DNA of 5,378 nucleotides from the NCBI GenBank assembly GCA_964627055.1, contig CAZVGV010000028.1, forward strand, positions 1 to 5,378. The letters are read 5' to 3'. Origin of the DNA: JBBTQS01 sp964627055 (GTDB lineage Bacteria > Patescibacteriota > Patescibacteriia > Magasanikbacterales > JBBTQS01). Position 1 is the first letter of the stretch. The number at the start of each line of letters is the position of its first letter. The notes below the pieces were generated by a model. The model ran no database searches, was not told the origin of the DNA, and worked only from the letters and a program-made list of their open reading frames with translations. Made by a program: the position numbers and the translations under genes. Below, piece by piece: positions 1 to 4,934 of this stretch.

Positions 1-1537
1 ATTCTTTAATTAAGCGCTTGAGTTCTGCAGGTTTGGCCTCACGATCTACTAGGATGGAGTCTTCCTTGTAGCGGCTCGTATACTCCACCTGGGTCGAAAT
101 ACCCAGTCTCTTTGCAGCAGCCGACGCTTCGGCGAGTGTGAGGTAGAGCTCCCTTTTCACTTCCCCACGAAGAAAGTACGGCCAGCTCACCCACTCTACA
201 TGGTAGAACATGTCTGGACAACTTGGAAGTTTGGGATCTTCCGCGTACTTGTTCTTGTAATCCGGCTGAGTGAGCAGTCCCATCTTTTGTGCCGCTGCCG
301 AGGCTTCGGCGACAGTCGAGTAGAATTCCCCAGCCAGCCGATCCAGAAGATCAAGGATCTCCACGACCTCCGAGCTGAACTCCACCGCGAATCCGTCGAT
401 GACGAGTGCGTCGGGCTTCTCACCAACATCGCTCGCACCATGATGCGTGATCGCCAGCCCCAGTTCTCGCACCGCAAGGATGCGATCGATGTTGGCCACG
501 AAGTCGTGGATGATCACCTTCTTGCCCCGTCCACGGTAGCCGCGACCGATCTGCTGTTTCCAGAGATTGATCCAGTCCGTAGACCGAAGCAAGACGATGT
601 GCTGCGCGTCCGGGAAGTCGACCGCCTCATTGAGCATGTTGATGGCGATGACTTCAGAGAGATCTCCTTCGCGGAAGTCTCTCAGTGTGTCAGCACGTTC
701 GCCCGCGGAGACCTTGGTGTGAAACGGCTTCGCACCATCGAAGTGCTCTAGGGTGCAATCGACGTGCTTGCGCGAGTTGCAGAAGATGATCGTCTTCTGC
801 CCACCACTACTCCCCCGCACAATACTCACGATCTTCTCGTAGAGCGTCGGGAGGAAAAGCGTGTCGTTGAGCTGACGCCGGGTAATCGTACGATCGCCCT
901 CCATAACCCTCTTCGCGTACTCACGCAGAAGGCGCATGTCGATATTGTCGCTGTACACCCGGTACTCCATGTCTGCGCCGAGCTTGCGACGAATCGCTTC
1001 CTCGAGTGGCAGATTGAAGACTGGTTCACCGAACAGTTCACAGATGTCCAGTTCATCACTGCGCTCCGGCGTCGCGGTGAACGCAAGCCGGTCGCAATCG
1101 AAGTGCTCGATGGCCGCTCGGTACGTCCGCGCCTGTGCATGGTGTGCCTCGTCGACCACGAGCAGATCGAACATGTCTCGCGCCAGCTGAGCACGACGCG
1201 AGTGGAGCAGCTGCAGCGTCGTGATGACGATGTCGCAGTTCCACTCCTCGGGCTTGGAGTGCGGCGTGATCACGTTGATCGTGACGCCGAGCTCCTCGAG
1301 CACTTCGAGCAGCTCCTCTCGGATCTGTGGAAGTGGCGTGCCTTTATCGAGAGCGACGCACACCTTTTTGACAGTTCCGATCTCGTACAACTCCTTGAGG
1401 ATCAACGAGAGCGTGAACGTCTTCCCGAGACCGGTAGCCATGACGTACATCGCTGCGCGATTGCCTGCGGCGAAATGCGCAAGCACTGCATTGACGCACT
1501 CGACCTGATAGTCGTGCGGAATCTTGGTCGTCTGCAT
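1..1537 (-). CDS. Superfamily 2 DEAH-box helicase with C-terminal integrase-type repeats (3' end beyond window)
   Basis: The frame is open from an ATG at 1537 to the window edge, 512 codons with no stop. It reads as a complete SF2 helicase core: a Q-like region (HDYQ, residues 8-11), Walker A ATGLGKT (34-40), DEAH (129-132), TATP (154-157), motif IV TIIFCNS (249-255), a motif V-like stretch NMLNEAVDFP (300-309), and motif VI QQIGRGYR (328-335) with both arginines. All ATP-binding and hydrolysis residues are therefore present, and an ATP-driven nucleic-acid translocase is the expected activity. From about residue 405 two copies of a repeat follow (EASAAA, then a Y..Y.EDP stretch and W..W..FL), the same repeat as in the gene at 1762-2142. 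The second copy diverges after its EDS and runs off the window. The start is set by a good Shine-Dalgarno (CTGGAGA) ending 6 bases upstream. The target is unknown; a defence, phage or mobile-element helicase is possible. Confidence 0.93.
   Translation of the reverse strand, partial: MQTTKIPHDYQVECVNAVLAHFAAGNRAAMYVMATGLGKTFTLSLILKELYEIGTVKKVCVALDKGTPLPQIREELLEVLEELGVTINVITPHSKPEEWNCDIVITTLQLLHSRRAQLARDMFDLLVVDEAHHAQARTYRAAIEHFDCDRLAFTATPERSDELDICELFGEPVFNLPLEEAIRRKLGADMEYRVYSDNIDMRLLREYAKRVMEGDRTITRRQLNDTLFLPTLYEKIVSIVRGSSGGQKTIIFCNSRKHVDCTLEHFDGAKPFHTKVSAGERADTLRDFREGDLSEVIAINMLNEAVDFPDAQHIVLLRSTDWINLWKQQIGRGYRGRGKKVIIHDFVANIDRILAVRELGLAITHHGASDVGEKPDALVIDGFAVEFSSEVVEILDLLDRLAGEFYSTVAEASAAAQKMGLLTQPDYKNKYAEDPKLPSCPDMFYHVEWVSWPYFLRGEVKRELYLTLAEASAAAKRLGISTQVEYTSRYKEDSILVDREAKPAELKRLIKE
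38..145 (-). repeat. Integrase-type protein repeat, copy 2 in helicase (degenerate)
   Basis: This encodes helicase residues about 465-500. It keeps LAEASAAAKRLGIS, a Y..RYKEDS segment and the same spacing as copy 1. The LPS.P and W..W..FLG half is replaced by a charged stretch rich in K, R and E. Either the repeat is degenerate or another domain begins here. Confidence 0.6.
164..325 (-). repeat. Integrase-type protein repeat, copy 1 in helicase
   Basis: This encodes helicase residues about 405-458. The unit has an alanine-rich helix EASAAA, a MGLLTQPDY turn, KYAEDPKLPS, then W..W..FLRG. The layout matches the phage-integrase repeat unit family (INT_rpt, Pfam PF14882 as I remember it), usually found at the N-terminus of phage-type integrases and thought of as a binding module. 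It is the best-preserved copy in the helicase. Confidence 0.75.
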
Positions 1538-1614
1538 GGTTCATCTCCAGAATGTAGTCAGCGTTGGTCAAAGATCGGTGTCGGAAACATTCCGAGCACA
1601 GTCCTGGAGAAGAA
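1538..1614 (-). promoter_or_regulatory. 5' leader of helicase, element shared with 2143-2214
   Basis: Read on the minus strand from the predicted start of transcription near 1614, the leader holds three parts. TCTCCAGGA (1602-1610) comes first. A bulged hairpin follows (1578-1599), with GTG/CAC and TCGGAA/TTCCGA arms. The Shine-Dalgarno block ACATTCTGGAGA (1544-1555) comes last. The first part can pair with TTCTGGAGA (1544-1552) over 9 positions, one of them G-U, which would hide the ribosome binding site. The same three parts occur in the same order upstream of the repeat-protein gene. The pairing is inferred by eye and was not folded by program. Confidence 0.65.
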
Positions 1615-1620
1615 CGTGCA

Positions 1621-1649
1621 AACGTACACTATTACAGCTATTTTGTCAA
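1621..1649 (-). promoter_or_regulatory. Candidate promoter of helicase gene
   Basis: A perfect -35 box TTGACA (1644-1649) is followed by a 17-base spacer and TACGTT (1621-1626). The -10 is poor (3 of 6), but its position relative to the shared leader matches the promoter at 2221-2249. A perfect TATAAT lies just upstream (1651-1656) without a convincing -35, and could be an alternative start. Confidence 0.55.
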
Positions 1650-1656
1650 GATTATA

Positions 1657-1694
1657 CAGAAAACAAAGCACCTCGCGAACGTACGTCCGCGAGG
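1657..1694 (-). terminator. Intrinsic terminator after the repeat-protein gene
   Basis: Inverted arms CCTCGCG/CGCGAGG (1671-1677 and 1688-1694) enclose a partly self-complementary ACGTACGT centre. On the minus strand they are followed by a T-rich tail (1657-1670, not a pure T run). It lies about 65 bases after the stop at 1762. A second small hairpin, CTGTCA/TGACAG (1697-1713), lies between. Confidence 0.6.
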
Positions 1695-1761
1695 GCCTGT
1701 CAGGTCGTGACAGCCGGGTCTAGCTACCCTGCTGTCGTAGATTGTGTTCTCCCGGAGACGG

Positions 1762-2142
1762 CTAGGACTCGTCTTCCTCCCGCTCGGTGCGCTTGACCCC
1801 AAGGAAGTGATCCCAGCCCCGCCAGTTGTAGCGAACGTCGGGGCGAGTCGGCAGAAGTGGATCCTGTGGGTGATGCTTCGCGTACTGCGCCTTACTCGTG
1901 ATGTTCAGCGCCTGTGCCGCAGCCGAGGCCTCTTCGTACAAGGTGTAGCACGGCTTCATCTTGCCCGTCAGGAAGCGCTGCCAGCCCTTCCACCCCTCCT
2001 TCGAGTAGCGCCTCTCCGGGGTACTGTGGAGCTTGGGATCTTGCTTGTACCCTGCGCGGTACTGCTCCTTGGTCGTGAAACCCAGGGTCCGCGCGGCCAT
2101 CGCCGCGTCGTTGTAAGACTCGTACACCTGTCTTCTCGGCAT
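1762..2142 (-). CDS. Small protein made of two integrase-type repeats
   Basis: 126 residues, ATG start at 2142, TAG stop. Almost the whole protein is two tandem repeats, residues about 7-60 and 66-115. Each has an A-rich helix (NDAAMAARTLGF; YEEASAAAQALNI), a Y...Y.QDP segment (the second copy has H for the second Y), an HSTPE or PTRPD turn, and W.GW..FL(T/G)G or a close form. The tail (116-126) is charged and acidic. The repeat resembles the phage-integrase repeat unit (INT_rpt). No recombinase or other catalytic domain is present, so a free-standing nucleic-acid- or protein-binding adaptor is my inference. The next gene downstream is a helicase carrying the same repeat and the same 5' leader, so the two probably work or are regulated together. 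A strong Shine-Dalgarno (CTGGAGA, ending 6 bases before ATG) supports the start. It could also be an antitoxin-like or autoregulatory partner. Confidence 0.88.
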   Translation of the reverse strand: MPRRQVYESYNDAAMAARTLGFTTKEQYRAGYKQDPKLHSTPERRYSKEGWKGWQRFLTGKMKPCYTLYEEASAAAQALNITSKAQYAKHHPQDPLLPTRPDVRYNWRGWDHFLGVKRTEREEDES

Positions 2143-2214
2143 GTGTTCTCTCCAGAATGTGACCAGAGGTTACGCACTATGTGTCGGGGATTCCGAGCAC
2201 CCCTCTAGAGAGGA
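2143..2214 (-). promoter_or_regulatory. 5' leader of repeat-protein gene, element shared with 1538-1614
   Basis: The parts and order match the helicase leader. CTCTCTAGAG (2203-2212) sits at the predicted 5' end. A bulged hairpin with GTG/CAC and TCGG/CCGA arms follows (2181-2200). The Shine-Dalgarno block ACATTCTGGAGA (2149-2160) is identical to the helicase copy. The 5' segment can pair with TTCTGGAGAG (2148-2157) over 10 positions, including G-U pairs. It can also fold locally (CCTC/GAGG), so two alternative states are possible. Confidence 0.65.
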
Positions 2215-2220
2215 CTGACG

Positions 2221-2249
2221 ATCCTACCTTAGAATTTCACTTTTGTCAA
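2221..2249 (-). promoter_or_regulatory. Promoter of repeat-protein gene
   Basis: Perfect -35 TTGACA (2244-2249), 17-base spacer, -10 TAGGAT (2221-2226, 4 of 6). Transcription would begin near 2214. The bases CTTGACAAAA around the -35 are identical to those at the helicase promoter. Confidence 0.7.
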
Positions 2250-2260
2250 GATGAGACAAA

Positions 2261-2300
2261 TAAAAAGACTCTCCGACACGCGTTCGCGCATCGAAGAGCC
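2261..2300 (-). terminator. Strong intrinsic terminator after the 2337-2621 gene
   Basis: A long stem of about 15 pairs, including several G-U (arms 2267-2282 and about 2287-2300), encloses a 4-base loop. On the minus strand it is followed by TTTTTATTTG. It lies 36 bases past the TGA at 2337. Confidence 0.85.
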
Positions 2301-2336
2301 TGAAGCCGCTGCCGAGGAACCCCCGAAGATCCGAGA

Positions 2337-2621
2337 TCAGAACTCCCGGACTTCCGCGGCCGGAACCATCAAGATGTTCCCGTGGTTGCGCAGGCGTATG
2401 TAGCCATCCACAGGGTTGAAGCTGGGAAATGCCCCCCTCGGATCGTCCATGATGGCCGGGTCCTCCGGCGGGTAGCGCCACACCTGCCCGATGGACAAGC
2501 TACCGCCCTTCGCCTCCTGCTCACCATTGATCCGACTTACCGGAACCTCTCGCACTGCACCAGTCACGATATACCCCCAAGTAATCCAGCGTCTATCCAG
2601 CTCTTTACACACCTTGTGCAA
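2337..2621 (-). CDS. Hypothetical small protein
   Basis: The frame is up to 94 residues from a TTG at 2621 and ends in TGA. I do not recognise the family. The C-terminal two thirds look like a compact folded domain: GQVWRYPPEDPA, then GAFPSFNPVDGYIRLRNHGN, then ILMVPAAEVREF. There are no membrane segments, signal peptide or metal motif. It is bracketed by its own TTGACA/TAGAAT promoter and a strong terminator, which makes a real gene likely. The start is uncertain. TTG 2621 would leave a leader of only about 9 bases. GTG 2612 is possible. GTG 2567 has GGGGG six bases upstream and would give 76 residues with a leader about as long as those of the two genes downstream. Confidence 0.72.
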   Translation of the reverse strand: MHKVCKELDRRWITWGYIVTGAVREVPVSRINGEQEAKGGSLSIGQVWRYPPEDPAIMDDPRGAFPSFNPVDGYIRLRNHGNILMVPAAEVREF

Positions 2622-2636
2622 ATCGATGGACGACCT

Positions 2637-2665
2637 ATTCTAGTATTTTGAGTACCCATTGTCAA
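2637..2665 (-). promoter_or_regulatory. Promoter of the 2337-2621 gene
   Basis: Perfect -35 TTGACA (2660-2665), exact 17-base spacer, -10 TAGAAT (2637-2642, 5 of 6). This is the best sigma-70-like promoter in the window. Transcription would begin near 2630. Confidence 0.8.
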
Positions 2666-2671
2666 CCCGAC

Positions 2672-2708
2672 AACAAAAATGAAAACCCCCTGACTGTTAG
2701 GCCAAGGG
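2672..2708 (-). terminator. Probable intrinsic terminator
   Basis: On the minus strand CCCTTG (2703-2708) pairs with CAGGGG (2687-2692) around a 10-base loop, followed by the T-rich run GTTTTCATTTTTG. The stem is short (6 pairs, one G-U). It sits just upstream of the next promoter, where the transcript from 3044-3072 would be expected to end. Confidence 0.5.
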
Positions 2709-2720
2709 ATTCGTAGTTCG

Positions 2721-2804
2721 CGCGCAACACTCGTTGCGCGAGGTTCAGTGTCCGAGACGCCGAGGCGAAGGGCACCGCACCAACCGCGGCAAAGTGCCCG
2801 GACA
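2721..2804 (-). other. Palindrome-rich non-coding stretch
   Basis: No convincing gene lies in 2709-2832. The stretch holds CGCGCAAC/GTTGCGCG (2721-2728 with 2733-2740, loop of 4). It also has a possible branched fold closed by TGTCCG/CGGACA (2749-2754 with 2799-2804) around GGCAC/GTGCC (2771-2775 with 2794-2798). It could be a structured 3' untranslated region, a small RNA or a recombination scar. I cannot match it to a known family. Confidence 0.4.
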
Positions 2805-2832
2805 GGCACGTCGTGCGCAGCTCGGAGAATTC

Positions 2833-3003
2833 TCATGCAGCGATCGAGTCGCCGCCGGTTGACTCGGTGGAATCGGAAGTGACTTCAGAGGTTGAAGCAG
2901 TTCCGGGCTCCACACACCCGGAGGAAGATTCGATCCAGGCGTTTTTGCCCGGTACAACTCGATAAGAGACGTCACAGCACCTACCATCTACAGCGAGAGG
3001 CAT
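2833..3003 (-). CDS. Possible small acidic Ser/Thr-rich protein
   Basis: From ATG 3003 this gives 56 residues ending in TGA; the frame stays open upstream to 3099 within the ligase gene. The first half (MPLAVDGRCCDVSYRVVPG, then NAWIESSSGC) looks like folded sequence with three cysteines. The second half is a low-complexity tail rich in S, T, E and D. It is not recognised. The main support is a TTGACA-17-TAGACT promoter (3044-3072) whose predicted start near 3037 leaves a leader of about 34 bases containing AGAAGG and GGA. The short length and lack of a homologue in memory keep this low. It could instead be spurious. Confidence 0.42.
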   Translation of the reverse strand: MPLAVDGRCCDVSYRVVPGKNAWIESSSGCVEPGTASTSEVTSDSTESTGGDSIAA

Positions 3004-3043
3004 CGCGATCCAACGCAGACCTTCTGCGGGAAGCGACCTGTGC

Positions 3044-3072
3044 AGTCTACGCCGCAACTGTGTTTTTGTCAA
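3044..3072 (-). promoter_or_regulatory. Candidate promoter inside the 3' end of the ligase gene
   Basis: Perfect -35 TTGACA (3067-3072), 17-base spacer, -10 TAGACT (3044-3049, 4 of 6). The -10 contains the stop codon of the ligase gene. It has the same architecture as the other three promoters to the left. Confidence 0.55.
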
Positions 3073-3625
3073 CTGACGCGTAGACAAAAATAATACCAAG
3101 AATCGCGATACCTACAGGATGATTCAAAAATGGTGAAACAGCATGTACAACAACAAGAGACGCTACTGCTGCCCACACCCAACTCGAGGCGCGGCGCACA
3201 ATCACTCCCAGGAACAACACATAGATGAGCACACCAACGATCCCCGCTTCCATCCACATATCGAGCCACCCGAGCTCCAATGCCGAAGTTCTGAACTGCC
3301 CTTGCGCGCGCAAGTCAGTACTTTCATAAGTAACTGCTGTTCCGAATCCAGATCCCAGAAATGGAGCAGACGTAATTTGCGTCCACATCGGCCCTGCCTG
3401 CGCAACGCGATTCTGGACACCTGGTTCACCCGCAGTAAATATTTCTTTTTGTATTGAAGGCGCACCACCGCGAGTCCACGCAAGTGCCGATCCAATACCC
3501 ATGATGACAACAGTACTCAAGAGCACCAAACCTACAACAATACTCTTTGTCTTGAACACTGCCATGAACTGCGTGCGCACATGCCACAACGCAACACACC
3601 CACACCTACCAGTGCACCAAGCCAA
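3047..3625 (-). CDS. O-antigen ligase/polymerase-like membrane protein, C-terminal part
   Basis: This frame carries the second half of the protein. It has a membrane segment (IVVGLVLLSTVVIMGIG, about 29-45), then a large extracytoplasmic loop with QNRVAQAGPMWTQI and the family-typical LGSGFG (90-95). Further membrane segments follow (GIVGVLIYVLFLGVIV and others), ending at TAG. The listed start (TTG 3625) is only where this frame opens; residues 1-10 are out-of-frame noise and authentic sequence starts around VALWHVRTQF. Joined to the upstream frame it gives a protein of about 468 residues, normal for the family. It is very unlikely to be translated alone as a separate gene. Confidence 0.82.
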   Translation of the reverse strand: MAWCTGRCGCVALWHVRTQFMAVFKTKSIVVGLVLLSTVVIMGIGSALAWTRGGAPSIQKEIFTAGEPGVQNRVAQAGPMWTQITSAPFLGSGFGTAVTYESTDLRAQGQFRTSALELGWLDMWMEAGIVGVLIYVLFLGVIVRRASSWVWAAVASLVVVHAVSPFLNHPVGIAILGIIFVYASVDKNTVAA

Positions 3626-4452
3626 AAACTTCTAAAGAGTGTGAGCACAATCGTGGCAATCACAATCCCCAATTCGATGATCGTCTGTCGGCGCACAGCG
3701 CGTTCGCGGACTTGCGCGAGCAACTGCGCCACCAAATACACAAGCACTGGCAACAACAGTAACTGAGGCCATTCATAAATGCGCCACATACCGTGCGAAG
3801 CAGGTGCGATTTGGCCTCCTGAGGTCTGACGTATGAAATGATAGAGATATGTTGCCACCACACTCCCCGCCCCGGCTGTGAGCACGAAGATAAGCCACGC
3901 TTTCGCACACAAGAATACGACGCCAGCATGAACTAACGATTGTAGTTGTCGCTGCCACTGCGCACGATCGGCACGTACCGTGAGATCAATGATGGGAAGA
4001 AGTGCCGCGAAGTAGAGCCAGTTATTGCCATCAGCAATCACCTCGCCTAGTGGCAACGAACGAACCCATGCACCATTCACCACACCCCAAGCAATCACAA
4101 CCAGCATCGCAAATACTGCCTGTATACTTCGTTCACGTAGCAGCACCAGCACACGCCGCTTGCGGCACACATCAATACACCATGCCAACAACACTGCAAA
4201 AAATATCCCCATGCGCAGCGATATCACCAATGATGGCCCATGCCATTCCAAGAGATGTCCATTACCACTCGTAAAAATCTCCGCAACAAGGACAAGCACC
4301 CCATACTGCACTCGCCACAGCGACAACACGAACATACCAACAAGCAACAAAGCCGTCAGTGCTGATTCCACACTGTTCATCCGAAACACCACGAGACTCA
4401 CGATGGTGATCGCGCTCAATGCAAGCAGCCAATTTCGAAAATGTTTGTCCAT
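3532..4452 (-). CDS. O-antigen ligase/polymerase-like membrane protein, N-terminal part (frameshifted)
   Basis: 306 residues from ATG 4452. It is strongly hydrophobic, with about eight predicted membrane segments: for example residues about 8-24, 29-45, 77-96, 110-127, a stretch around WLYFAALLPIID, and others up to about 287. The pattern, including the long loop with TSGGQIAPASHGMWR and the FRSFWLGALVGVGVL segment, fits the Wzy/WaaL (Wzy_C) superfamily. Those enzymes join or polymerise undecaprenyl-linked glycans on the outer face of the cytoplasmic membrane. After about residue 287 the frame leaves the hydrophobic pattern and ends in unrelated sequence. The true continuation is the frame at 3047-3625. 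No clear Shine-Dalgarno precedes the ATG. Substrate and exact role (ligase or polymerase) cannot be told. Confidence 0.85.
   Translation of the reverse strand: MDKHFRNWLLALSAITIVSLVVFRMNSVESALTALLLVGMFVLSLWRVQYGVLVLVAEIFTSGNGHLLEWHGPSLVISLRMGIFFAVLLAWCIDVCRKRRVLVLLRERSIQAVFAMLVVIAWGVVNGAWVRSLPLGEVIADGNNWLYFAALLPIIDLTVRADRAQWQRQLQSLVHAGVVFLCAKAWLIFVLTAGAGSVVATYLYHFIRQTSGGQIAPASHGMWRIYEWPQLLLLPVLVYLVAQLLAQVRERAVRRQTIIELGIVIATIVLTLFRSFWLGALVGVGVLRCGMCARSSWQCSRQRVLL
3586..3600 (-). other. Frameshift site in ligase-like gene
   Basis: On the minus strand the reading frame must move by -1 (or +2) within a GT/G-rich tract (GGTGTGGGTGTGTTGCG). Restoring one G after GTGTTG would read VGVGVLALWHVRTQF. 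Removing one GT would also restore the frame. I see no X-XXY-YYZ slippery heptamer in the correct phase, which argues against programmed frameshifting. Confidence 0.7.
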
Positions 4453-4460
4453 AATTACAA

Positions 4461-4492
4461 CTGCGCTCGCGGCAAGTATACCGTGAGCGCAG
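4461..4492 (-). other. Long hairpin between khpA and the ligase gene
   Basis: Arms 4461-4472 and 4481-4492 (CTGCGCTC/GAGCGCAG plus four inner pairs, one G-U) form a 12-pair stem with an 8-base loop. The T content after it is weak (TTGTAATT), so a full intrinsic terminator is doubtful. It lies 9 bases before the ligase ATG, where a ribosome binding site would be. Confidence 0.6.
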
Positions 4493-4504
4493 TCGCATTC
4501 GCAA
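4475..4504 (-). promoter_or_regulatory. Candidate promoter of the ligase-like gene
   Basis: -35 TTGCGA (4499-4504), 18-base spacer, -10 TATACT (4475-4480) preceded by GG. The -10 lies in the loop of the 4461-4492 hairpin. The architecture is the same as that of the khpA promoter. The predicted transcript would have only about 15 bases before ATG. Confidence 0.5.
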
Positions 4505-4509
4505 CAAAA

Positions 4510-4845
4510 CTAAATTGTGAAATCGTCGATTGCTGAGGTATCTACTTCGTCAGGCATGCTGCTTGGTGCCTGATCGTCAGCGTGCTGACGTGGACCGCGC
4601 GAGCCTTCTGGTTCGTAGATGCGAACGTTCACGCGCGCATTGTTCTTCGCACCAACGGTGCGGACAAGACGGCGGATCGCTTCAGCAGTCTGACCTGAGC
4701 GACCAATGACGTACCCCATGTCCGAAGGGTTCACGTACAAGGTGAGCAACACACCGCGTTCATCCACTTTGCGTTCTACACGAACGTCTGCCGGATTGTT
4801 CACGAGTGCCTTGACCAGATCTTCGAGAAACTTCTGATCTTCCAT
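4510..4845 (-). CDS. khpA: KhpA-type KH-domain RNA-binding protein
   Basis: 111 residues, ATG start at 4845, TAG stop. Residues about 1-80 are a single KH domain of the KhpA family: FLEDLVKALVNNPADVRVER, then GVLLTLYVNPSDMGYVIGR. The GxxG loop is GRSG (48-51), followed by the helix TAEAIRRLVRTVG, then ARVNVRIYEPEG. KhpA proteins bind RNA in the cytoplasm, in many bacteria as a partner of KhpB, affecting cell envelope and translation functions. Residues 82-111 are an acidic, probably disordered tail. Usual neighbours such as rpsP are absent; here the next gene is a membrane glycan enzyme. A dedicated promoter (4935-4964) and an upstream terminator make it the start of its own transcript. There is no clear Shine-Dalgarno before ATG. 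Family assignment is secure, cellular role less so. Confidence 0.93.
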   Translation of the reverse strand: MEDQKFLEDLVKALVNNPADVRVERKVDERGVLLTLYVNPSDMGYVIGRSGQTAEAIRRLVRTVGAKNNARVNVRIYEPEGSRGPRQHADDQAPSSMPDEVDTSAIDDFTI

Positions 4846-4893
4846 AGTGCTTGTTCTACTATTTCGTAGTGCATGCCGTTGCTGGCGACCCTT

Positions 4894-4911
4894 TCAGACC
4901 ATGCTGTCTGA
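4894..4911 (-). other. Hairpin in the khpA leader
   Basis: Perfect 6-base arms TCAGAC/GTCTGA (4894-4899 and 4906-4911) with a 6-base loop sit in the roughly 83-base khpA 5' leader. The leader otherwise shows only a weak CTAC/GTAG pairing near the start codon. No known riboswitch is recognised. Confidence 0.4.
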
Positions 4912-4934
4912 CACAGCTACTGCAGGCTAGGGCG

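Noticed and set aside
38..325. CRISPR-like or DNA tandem repeats suggested by recurring GCCGAGGC-type motifs
   Set aside because: The similarity comes from coding of a protein repeat. Spacing and sequence vary as in diverged domains, and there are no identical direct repeats with spacers.
826..1194. Minus-strand open frames at 826-1194, 1344-1571 and 196-477
   Set aside because: They are other-frame readings inside the helicase gene, rich in R, S and T without domain signals.
764..1723. A 319-codon open frame on the plus strand, and a 183-codon one at 200-751
   Set aside because: They lie antisense to the helicase, whose motifs are all in the minus-strand frame. The plus-strand products show no recognisable domain and have the skewed composition of a shadow frame.
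2694..2702. GTTAGGC, matching the integron attC core GTTRRRY
   Set aside because: A lone 7-base match is expected several times by chance in a window this size. No paired core at attC spacing was found, and the genes have their own promoters, unlike typical cassettes.
2564..2836. A 90-codon minus-strand frame starting in an ATGA overlap with the 2833 stop
   Set aside because: It runs through the palindromes, the terminator and the promoter of the next gene, and the sequence shows no domain pattern. Translational coupling is possible in principle but unsupported.
2915..2945. T-arm-like bases (GATTCGATCC) hinting at a tRNA
   Set aside because: No acceptor stem, anticodon arm or CCA could be built around them.
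3202..3510. Open frames at 3202-3510, 3143-3457, 4002-4274 and 4025-4486
   Set aside because: They overlap the ligase-like gene in other frames or on the opposite strand. The ligase frames carry the membrane segments and LGSGFG.
3586..3634. Programmed -1 frameshifting in the ligase gene
   Set aside because: The only homopolymer (five T near 3625-3629) is out of phase for a slippery heptamer and lies before an in-frame stop-free requirement is met, so an indel explains the data better.
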